Assembly: GCA_946409405.1 (NCBI GenBank)
Contig: CAMJWL010000005.1
Coordinates: forward strand, 1-47,155
Origin: an uncultured Bacteroidales bacterium
GTDB taxonomy: Bacteria; Bacteroidota; Bacteroidia; Bacteroidales; UBA3824
Direction of reading: 5' to 3'
Length of the DNA: 47,155 nucleotides
The number at the start of each line of letters is the position of its first letter. Position 1 is the stretch's first letter. This document shows, piece after piece, positions 24,863 to 32,171 of the stretch. Position numbers and translations under genes: made by a program. The notes beneath the pieces were generated by a model. That model was not told where the DNA came from, did not search any database, and saw only the letters and a list, made by a program, of their open reading frames with translations.

Positions 24863-25804
24863 ATGAAAAACATTTCGATTGGAATCGACATAGGCGGCAC
24901 CAACACCGTGATTGGAGCCGTTTCAGACGACGCTCAGATAGTAGCCGAGGCATCGCTCTCAACGCAGCAATACGCCGTACTCGACGACTACATCAACGCG
25001 CTCACCACCAACATCAAAGGCATCCTCGCCAAATGCGGAGAACACACCCTGCGCGGCATCGGCGTAGGCGTGCCAAACGGCAATTTCTACAGCGGCGCGA
25101 TAGAGCAAGCACCCAACCTCCCGTGGAAGGGCAAGGTGATGCTCGCCGACGAACTGCGCAAGCATTTCGACACAAAAATCGTAGTTACCAACGACGCAAA
25201 GGCCGCCACAATCGGCGAGATGGTGTATGGCGGAGCCAAAGGCATGAAGAATTTTGTGATGATAACGCTCGGCACAGGACTCGGTTCGGGCATAGTAGTC
25301 AACGGCAACCTCGTGTATGGCGCGGACGGTTTTGCGGGCGAGTTTGGACACTCGGTAGTGATACCCGGCGGCAGGGAGTGCGGCTGCGGTCGCCTCGGTT
25401 GCCTCGAAACCTACGCCTCCGCCACCGGCATCAAGAGGACGGCATTCGAGTTGATGGCCAAGTACAACACGCCGTCCAAGATGCGCGACATACCGTTTTC
25501 CAAACTCACGAGCAAAGACATCTATACGTTTGCCACCGAGGGCGACACTCTCGCTTTGAAGGCGTTTGACTTCACCGCCGACATCCTCGGCCGCAAACTC
25601 GCCGACCTCTGCACGGTGCTCAGTCCCGAAGCGGTATTTATTTTTGGCGGACTTGCCAACGCCAAGGAACTCATCGTGGACGCCACAAAACGTTACATGG
25701 AGCAATACATGCTGCCCGTGTTCAGGAACAAGGTGAAGGTGTTGCCGTCGGCATTGCTCGGCACCAACATCGCCGTCCTCGGTTCCGCCGCCCTCGTAGC
25801 ATAA
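24863..25804 (+). CDS. ROK-family glucokinase-like sugar kinase
   Basis: 313 aa. ATP-dependent phosphorylation of glucose or a related hexose at the entry of glycolysis, in the cytosol. N-terminal phosphate loop IGIDIGGTNTVIG (residues 6-18), sugar-binding VTNDAKAATIGE with catalytic Asp, glycine loop TLGTGLGSGI, and the ROK zinc signature ECGCGRLGCLE with three to four Cys. No N-terminal helix-turn-helix, so it is an enzyme and not a ROK repressor. It stands alone. Substrate could also be N-acetylmannosamine or another hexose; the E-x-G-H motif FAGEFGH fits glucose/mannose-type enzymes. Confidence 0.88.
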   Translation: MKNISIGIDIGGTNTVIGAVSDDAQIVAEASLSTQQYAVLDDYINALTTNIKGILAKCGEHTLRGIGVGVPNGNFYSGAIEQAPNLPWKGKVMLADELRKHFDTKIVVTNDAKAATIGEMVYGGAKGMKNFVMITLGTGLGSGIVVNGNLVYGADGFAGEFGHSVVIPGGRECGCGRLGCLETYASATGIKRTAFELMAKYNTPSKMRDIPFSKLTSKDIYTFATEGDTLALKAFDFTADILGRKLADLCTVLSPEAVFIFGGLANAKELIVDATKRYMEQYMLPVFRNKVKVLPSALLGTNIAVLGSAALVA

Positions 25805-25805
25805 A

Positions 25806-25821
25806 AACGCCGCAAGGCGTT
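25806..25821 (+). repeat. AACGCC-GCAA-GGCGTT hairpin, copy 2
   Basis: A 6-bp GC-rich stem closing on a GCAA tetraloop, starting 1 bp after the ROK kinase stop. It matches 20008-20022 over 15 bases in the opposite orientation. No U-tract follows, so it is probably a repeat or mRNA 3' stabiliser. Confidence 0.5.
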
Positions 25822-25849
25822 GGCTTACAAACATTTTTGTAGAAAAATC

Positions 25850-27034
25850 ATGCAGACAGAAACCATAAAAGTTACATCAGACGCGGGCAATCAAGATGTT
25901 GTCCTCGTAATGAAACGCAGGAAGTTTCCGTGGTGGATATTCCTGTTGCTTCTGCCGTTGATATTGCTGATACCGATACCGAGGGAGATAAAGTTGCAGT
26001 TTGTTAACGGCGACGGCAACACCCCCGTATCGGGCAAGGAGGCGACGATAAGTTATCCTGTGCTATACTCATTCGGCGTGGATTACATCGCCAACACCGT
26101 CCGCACTACCGATGGCGAGGGCAAAATCGTTATCGACAATATAAAAGAGCCGCTGTGGTTCAGGCTGTTTCCTGTCTGCAAAGATTCGTTGAAGGCGGGC
26201 ATGCAGACCGACTGCGGCACGGCGGGCAGGGCGTTATTATACAAGGACGTGCCTCGCGACAAGTTTCTTGTGATAACGCTTCAATCGCTCAGTAGCGAAC
26301 TGACAATCAAGGTGATAGACAGTAGCAATGGCAAACCGTTGCCTGGCGCGAAGGTCGTAATCGGCAACAAGGAATACATCACCGATGATGCCGCCACAAT
26401 CAAGACGACGCTCCCGCATTGCTCCGACCTCAAAGCCGTTGCCAACAAGGAAGGCTACACGGGCGACTCGCTGTCGATAATCGGCTATAAGCCAAAGACT
26501 TCCCCCGACGAGAGGACGCTGAAACTCACTCCCATCAAAAAGGAAGAACCCAAGCCCGACCCGCCCAAGAAACAGGATCCCCCAAAAAAACAAGATCCCC
26601 CCAAGCCCGACCCGCCCAAACAGGACGACCTCAAAGGCAAGACCGGCGACCTGCGTTTCAACCTCCAATGGTACTGCAAGGCGGATCTCGACATGATTAT
26701 CAAAGACCCGTGCGGACGGCTCACGTATTACGACCGCAAGCGCACCTCGTGTAACGGTTCTACGGGCATCCTCGACATCGACGCCAACCAGGACGCCACC
26801 AACCATCCTGAACGTGCGTCCACGTCGCCGCAGGAAAACACCGTGTGGACCAACCCGTCAAACGGCAACTACACCGTTATAATAAAGTGCTGTCCGTTCC
26901 ACCCGCGCATGAACCTGCCGAGCAAGAAAATCAAATTCACGCTCACAATCATCGACAAAAACGGGCGCATCGACAAGACGGGTCAGATTGGCGAAAACGA
27001 TTCGCTGATATTCACGACGCACACGTTGAGATAG
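25850..27034 (+). CDS. Membrane-anchored protein with DUF2135 (YfaP-like) domain, paralogue 1
   Basis: About 394 aa from ATG 25850. A short cytoplasmic tail (TIKVTSDAGNQDVVLVMKRR) leads to one membrane helix (FPWWIFLLLLPLILLIPIP, about residues 26-44); by the positive-inside rule the rest is periplasmic. Residues 45-220 hold two beta-rich, carboxypeptidase-regulatory-like modules (LTIKVIDSSNGKPLPGAKVV). A proline linker with PPKKQDPPKK repeats at about 226-250 precedes the C-terminal DUF2135 domain (DLRFNLQWYCKADLDMII ... ILDIDANQD ... PQENTVW). In DUF2135 the usual motif is DLDLHV; here it is DLDMII, so a ligand site may be changed. Function unknown. A paralogue follows 33 bp downstream. Confidence 0.72.
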   Translation: MQTETIKVTSDAGNQDVVLVMKRRKFPWWIFLLLLPLILLIPIPREIKLQFVNGDGNTPVSGKEATISYPVLYSFGVDYIANTVRTTDGEGKIVIDNIKEPLWFRLFPVCKDSLKAGMQTDCGTAGRALLYKDVPRDKFLVITLQSLSSELTIKVIDSSNGKPLPGAKVVIGNKEYITDDAATIKTTLPHCSDLKAVANKEGYTGDSLSIIGYKPKTSPDERTLKLTPIKKEEPKPDPPKKQDPPKKQDPPKPDPPKQDDLKGKTGDLRFNLQWYCKADLDMIIKDPCGRLTYYDRKRTSCNGSTGILDIDANQDATNHPERASTSPQENTVWTNPSNGNYTVIIKCCPFHPRMNLPSKKIKFTLTIIDKNGRIDKTGQIGENDSLIFTTHTLR

Positions 27035-27067
27035 AATTTTAATAATTTTTTTAACCCCAAATCTACT

Positions 27068-28753
27068 ATGAAAAGCAATACTATAACAGTAACATCGTCG
27101 GAAAACAACGGCGATGTGGTGCTGACGATGAAACGCAAGAAGTTTCCGTGGTGGATATTCCTGTTTCTGTTGCCGCTGATATTGCTGATACCGGTAAGCC
27201 GCGACATCAACATCCAGTTTAAGCAACAGGACACCGACATTGCGGTAGCCAAAGCCGCCGCAGACGTTACATATCCGCTCACATCCACTTTTGGCGGCAA
27301 GAGCATGATTCCGTACCACGACACCACCGACATCAATGGCAAAATGGTAATCTCCGACATCAAGGAACCGCTGTGGTACAAGTTGTTTGGCGGCGCAAAA
27401 GACTCTGTGTTTGCGAGTTGCGGCAACGGATGTTACAGCCTCAAAAACGCCGGCTACAAGTACCGCGACTTTCCGCCCGACGATTTCAAGGTGTTGACAC
27501 TTGGCGCGGTGGCAAGCGTGGAGACCCTCAAAGTGGTGGATGCCGACGACGACGAACCCATCCCCGAAGCCGACATCAAGTTGGTACGCATCGTGGACGG
27601 CAACTCAACCAACGACCAGACCAAATCGGACGTTGCCGGTCAGTTTGACATCAAAGACATGCCCTTGTGCGGCAGGGTCAAGGTGGTTGCGTCCAAGGAA
27701 GGTTACGAAAACGACACGTTGGAGGCCTCCCTATTCGACATCAGCAATATGAACGACTACGAAAGAACCTTGCACCTGAAACCGTTGAAGGGCTGCGTTA
27801 AAGTAATTGTCAAAAACCTGAAAACCAAGACGTTGCTTGCCGACGCAACAGTTACGCTCGAAATCAACGGCGCGTCCCGCACGATGAAGACCAACACCAA
27901 CGGCGTTGGCGTAGGCATGTTTGATTCGCTGAGGATAGGCAGCACGTTGAAGTTTACGGCGTCCAAGGCGGGCTATGCCGATACCACTCTGTCGGGCTAC
28001 ACGGTAAAGCAATTTATGACACTCGACGAAGAAAAACGCACCATGTACCTCCGGCCGCTCACCAAGTCGCTCGTATTCAAGAATGTTGACGGCACAGGCG
28101 CAGCGTTGGCAGGCGTCAAAAACGAGATTTACAAAAACGGCACTCTCGTTGCCACCGAGTACAGCAACAACGCCGGCGAATTTGTTGTAGGCGACATCTC
28201 CGACACCGACAAACTCTCAATAGCCGCCACAAAATCTGGCTACAACGGCAACAATACCAAGGTGAAGAACAAGACTCTCGCGCAACTCAACACGCAGGAT
28301 TCGCGCACCATCCCGCTCACCAAGATTGAGCAACCCAAGCCCACGCCTCCGCCAAACAATAACAAACAGGACGACCTCAAAGGCGAAAGCGGCGACCTCC
28401 GCATCAACCTCCAATGGTATTGCCGCACCGACCTCGACCTCCACGTCATCGACCCCTGCGGCAACGAGATTTACTTCTCCAAGCGCAAGGCGACCTGTCA
28501 AGGCGGCACGGGCATCCTCGACCTCGACGCCAACGCCCTCATCGGCACCACAACGCGCCCGCAGGAGAATATCTACTGGCTCAAACCCACTCCCGGCACC
28601 TACACCATCAAGGTAGTTTGCTTCAAGTGGCGCGAAAAGTCGCAAAACCCGATTAGTTACAACGTCTCCATCGTAGATAAAAACGGCCGTGTGGATAAGC
28701 GCGGCACGATAACAAACAGGCAGACGATAACACTGAAACATACGGTACAGTAA
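27068..28753 (+). CDS. Membrane-anchored protein with DUF2135 (YfaP-like) domain, paralogue 2
   Basis: 561 aa with the same architecture as its upstream neighbour. The tail and helix are nearly identical (DVVLTMKRKKFPWWIFLFLL), also at DNA level over about 60 bases (27138-27197 against 25920-25980). It has more periplasmic beta modules: about four between residues 50 and 410, among them VETLKVVDADDDEPIPEADI, VKVIVKNLKTKTLLADATVT and LVFKNVDGTGAALAGVKNEI. A short proline/Asn linker follows and the C-terminal DUF2135 keeps the consensus DLDLHVIDPCGNEIYF and RPQENIYW. The pair looks like a tandem duplication with module loss in copy 1 or gain in copy 2. A perfect terminator follows. Confidence 0.75.
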   Translation: MKSNTITVTSSENNGDVVLTMKRKKFPWWIFLFLLPLILLIPVSRDINIQFKQQDTDIAVAKAAADVTYPLTSTFGGKSMIPYHDTTDINGKMVISDIKEPLWYKLFGGAKDSVFASCGNGCYSLKNAGYKYRDFPPDDFKVLTLGAVASVETLKVVDADDDEPIPEADIKLVRIVDGNSTNDQTKSDVAGQFDIKDMPLCGRVKVVASKEGYENDTLEASLFDISNMNDYERTLHLKPLKGCVKVIVKNLKTKTLLADATVTLEINGASRTMKTNTNGVGVGMFDSLRIGSTLKFTASKAGYADTTLSGYTVKQFMTLDEEKRTMYLRPLTKSLVFKNVDGTGAALAGVKNEIYKNGTLVATEYSNNAGEFVVGDISDTDKLSIAATKSGYNGNNTKVKNKTLAQLNTQDSRTIPLTKIEQPKPTPPPNNNKQDDLKGESGDLRINLQWYCRTDLDLHVIDPCGNEIYFSKRKATCQGGTGILDLDANALIGTTTRPQENIYWLKPTPGTYTIKVVCFKWREKSQNPISYNVSIVDKNGRVDKRGTITNRQTITLKHTVQ

Positions 28754-28782
28754 TTGCAACCATCTGATAATCAGTATATTCA

Positions 28783-28836
28783 AAAAAGTTTTTACCAAAT
28801 CTCGCTTTTACAAGTAGATTTGGTAAAAACTTTTTA
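28783..28836 (+). terminator. Terminator after the DUF2135 pair
   Basis: A perfect 20-bp inverted repeat (28783-28802 with 28816-28835), 13-nt loop and terminal TTTTT. On both sides lie similar sequences CTGATAATCAGTA (28763-28776) and TTGATTATCAGTA (28844-28857), which read as near-palindromes flanking the hairpin. Confidence 0.8.
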
Positions 28837-28865
28837 CAATTAATTGATTATCAGTACATTAATCA

Positions 28866-29093
28866 ATGAAGACAATTATGCAATTGCAAAGGCGGTATAA
28901 GACGGAATGGGATCAAAAGGCTTTAGAGGGCAAACGACAAGTTGCAGCCTACATCTACAAAAAATTTGGGATTAACTCTAAGAAAAAATTTTTGCAGAGG
29001 GTGCGCGACATGGAGAAAACACTAAAAATCAATCCATATTTCGTAAACAAAGACCCATTGAATCAAGCGGCGCAAATACAGGAAAAATTGTAA
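28866..29093 (+). CDS. Short ParE/RelE-like protein, possibly truncated
   Basis: 75 aa, strongly basic. The central part (QVAAYIYKKFGINSKKKFLQ, then a helix and LKINPYFVNKDPLNQ) follows the first two helices and beginning of the sheet of ParE/RelE toxins, where a phrase like YIYxxFGxxAxxKFL and then NPxxGxxEPL is typical. Those toxins are about 95-105 aa; the terminal beta-strands with the Arg/Tyr-rich R..V...YYI part are missing here. No antitoxin gene is next to it. It may be a decayed toxin gene or a different small protein. Start ATG 28866 or 28878. Assignment is by eye only. Confidence 0.45.
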   Translation: MKTIMQLQRRYKTEWDQKALEGKRQVAAYIYKKFGINSKKKFLQRVRDMEKTLKINPYFVNKDPLNQAAQIQEKL

Positions 29094-29095
29094 AT

Positions 29096-29166
29096 ATCAA
29101 AGCCCGCCGTTGTGTTATCTTCAATTTCAGTCCCTCTCTTTTTTATGAAGAAAGACGGGCTTTGAT
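29096..29166. terminator. Inverted repeat around a 49-nt loop
   Basis: ATCAAAGCCCG (29096-29106) and CGGGCTTTGAT (29156-29166) are exact complements directly after the small protein gene. With a loop this long it is a weak terminator; it may instead flag a small insertion boundary. Confidence 0.35.
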
Positions 29167-29202
29167 GTTCTAAAAAATATTTTCAAAATATCTTCAAAAA
29201 AA

Positions 29203-29850
29203 CTATCGGTAGCCGCGTTCTTGCAACGTGGATTTTACATAGAGGATGTCGTCCTTGTGCCACATGTCGCGTTCCCATTGTTGGATGCGGGCGGCAACTT
29301 TGGAATAGACCTTCCTGCCAGTCTTGTACTCGGTGTAATAACACCATTTGGCAAATTCTTTATCGACCTCGCCACCTGCCTCTATCTGACGGCGGAGACC
29401 GCTTTTGAGCAACGAGCCTATGCCTTTGCTATATACAAAGTGCGCAAGTACAATTTTGCGGCTGCCCCTTTGCTCCGGGAAATACTTGTTTGCCACCGCA
29501 TACGACACCTTGAAGTCGGCGCGTAACAGACTGTCGGCGAATCGCTCCGAAATCTGTTCGGGGAAATGCTCGCCATGTCTAATGACGTGTCCATAGCCAA
29601 TAGTCAACTTGCCTGAGACACATCTGTAAGCCCTGCCGTTTGCAAAGCCTTCGTGAAGTTTGATGAAGTCGATAGCGACTTCATAGTTTCTGCGCTCGCT
29701 CTCGGCAAGACTCCGTTCGAAATCGAAATAGGTGCCGTCGTGAGTGGCAATCCGACTGTCGTGTATATAACGCTCGCTCATCAGTTTGTTGCCGGTGGAC
29801 AACATCGCGATCGCTATTATCAACAACAGCGTCAAGAATAACTTTTTCAT
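29203..29850 (-). CDS. Exported GH24 (phage-type) lysozyme
   Basis: About 215 aa from ATG 29850 (upstream in-frame codons rejected because the next residues form a signal sequence, MKKLFLTLLLIIAIAML). The hydrolase domain shows the GH24 active site: Glu67 in KLHEGF, then AYRCVSGKLTIGYGH with Thr83. The place of T4 lysozyme Asp20 is Cys77. T4 D20C is reported to stay active and several phage endolysins naturally have Cys here, so activity is plausible. It cuts peptidoglycan glycan strands. With an N-terminal membrane segment and no holin or phage genes nearby, it is a chromosomal cell-wall enzyme or domesticated endolysin. Confidence 0.82.
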   Translation of the reverse strand: MKKLFLTLLLIIAIAMLSTGNKLMSERYIHDSRIATHDGTYFDFERSLAESERRNYEVAIDFIKLHEGFANGRAYRCVSGKLTIGYGHVIRHGEHFPEQISERFADSLLRADFKVSYAVANKYFPEQRGSRKIVLAHFVYSKGIGSLLKSGLRRQIEAGGEVDKEFAKWCYYTEYKTGRKVYSKVAARIQQWERDMWHKDDILYVKSTLQERGYR

Positions 29851-29867
29851 GTTGATTAAATTTTTGA

Positions 29868-30043
29868 AGCCGCAAAGAGATGCGACTCCCGACGGGAGAC
29901 GATGCCGCCGCAACGTATGCAGCATGGCACTTGTAGGAAACGTGGTCGATGTTATGGTTAATAAGATTCATCCCGTCGATTTTTCGTTCTTTAATCCGGG
30001 GCGGTCGGGTGCTGAATGTTGTTTTTAAATGCGCCTGACCGCC
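29868..30043. repeat. Hairpin-rich stretch in a 304-base gap; no gene
   Basis: Between lysozyme and the kinase gene lie several stem-loops: CTCCC-gac-GGGAG (29886-29898), a GC-rich stem around 29902-29930, and GGCGGTCGGG/CCTGACCGCC (30000-30009 with 30034-30043, one wobble). The composition is more GC-rich than normal spacer DNA here, and the small frames through it look non-coding. It may be a structured RNA or a dispersed intergenic repeat unit. Confidence 0.35.
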
Positions 30044-30154
30044 TCGTGCCACCATTTTGATGACACTGCAAAGATGGGGAGAATTTTTGACTTTTTGATT
30101 ATGCCAATTTTAAGATTTGATTAAATTATTAGGGGTTGTTAACCCAGCCCTACC

Positions 30155-32113
30155 CTATCCCACTTCGAGATTTTTGAGACGGAAGTAGAAAGTGGAGCCT
30201 TCGTTGGGGGCGGATTCGAGCCAAATCTTGCCGCCAAGTATGTCTATGTAGCCTTTGCAGAGCGACAGACCTACGCCAACGCCGTCGTATTTGCGTTCGA
30301 GGACGTTTTCTGCCTGTTGGAATGTGGTAAAAATACTCTCGTGCAACTCCTTGCGGATGCCTATGCCCGTGTCGCGCACAAAGAAGGTGATATATTTGCC
30401 TTCTATCGTGTAACCATACGACACGCTGCCTTGGCTCGTAAACTTGATGCCATTGGATATGAGGCAGGTGAGGGTTTTCTTCACCTTGTAACTGTCTGTA
30501 ATCACGTTGCTTTCGTCGTCGGAACAAGACGGCATCGGGACAAGGGCGATGTGCTTGGCAACGGCAAAGGTCTCCATCTCGTTGTAGATGGTCTTGAGCA
30601 TAGAGTTGATGTTAACAGACGACACCGTGGCCTTGCTTTGCTGCGTCTGCAACTTGGACATCTCCATTATGTTCTCTATTATATAAAGGAGTCGCTTGCT
30701 TGCCTGCGAGATGTAGTCCACGTAAAGTTTGTCCTTGTTGGAGAGCGTGGACGACTTTGCGAGCAACTGTCCAAACCCAATGATGGAGTTCATGGGCGTG
30801 CGCACCTCGTGCGACATGTTGGCGAGGAAGGCGGTCTTGAGTTTCTCGTTGCGCTCGGCGCGTTCCTTCTCCTCCACGAGTTGACGCTTGTACTGGCGTT
30901 CTTTGATTTCTGCCACCATGAGTGGCGACATATAGTCTGCAAGACCTTTGAGAAAGTTTTTGGACTTGAAGTCGTATGGCTTGTTGGAATTGCTGATACC
31001 AATCAATCCTATCACCTTGTCTCCGTCCAATACAGGCGCTGTAATGATTGAGGTGCAGCCATATACATTGGTCTCAATCACTTGTTCCTTGGTGTCGATT
31101 ACGGACTGCAATCCTGGGTAGTCCTTTACAAGGAATGTTACCTCGCCTTTTTCGTCGGGTGGGGGAAGTTTGCCTTCGTCGGTGTGTGCAAAGGATATCA
31201 CCTTGCTCCCCTGATGCACGTAGCCGATGTAACCACTAAGGCTTTCGGTGGTTTTCAATACGAAGTCGAGCACCACCTTGTACAGACTCACATCGTGTCC
31301 GAGGGCGAATGCTTTGGAGATTTCGTTCTTGATAATCAGGTCGTTGCGCACTTCTATCTCGTGCTTGATGTCGTTGAAGACCGCCGCAGAAAAACCTTTG
31401 CGCGGCGAGTAGGTGCGCACTTCAAAATGTTTTTTGGTAGCGGGATGGTAATATTTGCCGCTGTACGAATTGCCGGTGAGGGCGGATTTTGATAGAATCC
31501 TCACTACGCTCTCGTCGATGTCGGGGATTACGTCGTCGATGTTTTTGCCTATCGCCTGTTCCTTGTCCTTGTCAAAGTATATCTCGAAGGCGGAGTTGAT
31601 GTCGAGCACCTGATGGTTGGTGATGTTGCCCTTGTCGTCCGTAACGCCTTTGAGGAACACGAATCCCGACGACATGTTTTCAAACAGCATCTTGAAGTTG
31701 GTCTCCTCGGAGTTGTCCACCACCTTGTTGACACTCTTTATAATAAATAGCACTCCGTCGTCCATCGCCGCCACTTTTACGTTGAAGGCTTTGTCGTCGG
31801 ATGAGTTGAGAAGGAGTTCCACCACCTGTTCGCGGTCGTTTTTGAGGGAGGCTATCTCCTCCAACTCGCCCTGTGCAAACTGCGCCGGCATCAGGTCAAA
31901 GAATCCTCTGCCCACAGCCTCTTTTTTGGTAACGCCAAGGAACCGCGCCGCTGCCGAATTGAGCGTCCTAATCCTGTAACTCGTCCATCCGCAATATACC
32001 GCCATGTCGTCGTGAGTTTCGATAATAGAATCGAGTAGGAGGTAGCCTGCGCCACCACCCACTTGCTCTATGCAGAATGTTCCTGCCGGATATGTCGGTA
32101 TATTAATCTTCAT
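30155..32113 (-). CDS. Soluble sensor histidine kinase, PAS-PAS-GAF-HisKA-HATPase
   Basis: 652 aa without membrane segments, so a cytosolic sensor. PAS-like folds at about 28-125 and 140-255 (WTSYRIRTLNSAAARFLGVT; LFENMSSGFVFLKGV), a GAF-like domain at about 262-405 (SIITAPVLDGDKVIGLIGIS), and a HisKA domain with phospho-acceptor His435 in NMSHEVRTPMN. The HATPase at 540-650 has the N box ISNGIKFTSQG, DTGIGI and GVGVGLSLCKG. It autophosphorylates and passes phosphate to a response regulator; none is encoded here or as a fused domain. It follows the other kinase at 58 bp and is probably co-transcribed from gmk. The signal is unknown. Confidence 0.88.
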   Translation of the reverse strand: MKINIPTYPAGTFCIEQVGGGAGYLLLDSIIETHDDMAVYCGWTSYRIRTLNSAAARFLGVTKKEAVGRGFFDLMPAQFAQGELEEIASLKNDREQVVELLLNSSDDKAFNVKVAAMDDGVLFIIKSVNKVVDNSEETNFKMLFENMSSGFVFLKGVTDDKGNITNHQVLDINSAFEIYFDKDKEQAIGKNIDDVIPDIDESVVRILSKSALTGNSYSGKYYHPATKKHFEVRTYSPRKGFSAAVFNDIKHEIEVRNDLIIKNEISKAFALGHDVSLYKVVLDFVLKTTESLSGYIGYVHQGSKVISFAHTDEGKLPPPDEKGEVTFLVKDYPGLQSVIDTKEQVIETNVYGCTSIITAPVLDGDKVIGLIGISNSNKPYDFKSKNFLKGLADYMSPLMVAEIKERQYKRQLVEEKERAERNEKLKTAFLANMSHEVRTPMNSIIGFGQLLAKSSTLSNKDKLYVDYISQASKRLLYIIENIMEMSKLQTQQSKATVSSVNINSMLKTIYNEMETFAVAKHIALVPMPSCSDDESNVITDSYKVKKTLTCLISNGIKFTSQGSVSYGYTIEGKYITFFVRDTGIGIRKELHESIFTTFQQAENVLERKYDGVGVGLSLCKGYIDILGGKIWLESAPNEGSTFYFRLKNLEVG

Positions 32114-32171
32114 TTTGCCTTTTTTATGCCGTCCAAAAATATATAAAAATTTTCAAACGCAAAATTTTTTT

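Noticed and set aside
29203-29850. Prophage remnant suggested by a phage-type lysozyme and the antirepressor-like gene at 34616
   Set aside because: No integrase, terminase, portal, capsid, tail or holin genes are present, and the two genes are 5 kb apart among kinases and gmk.
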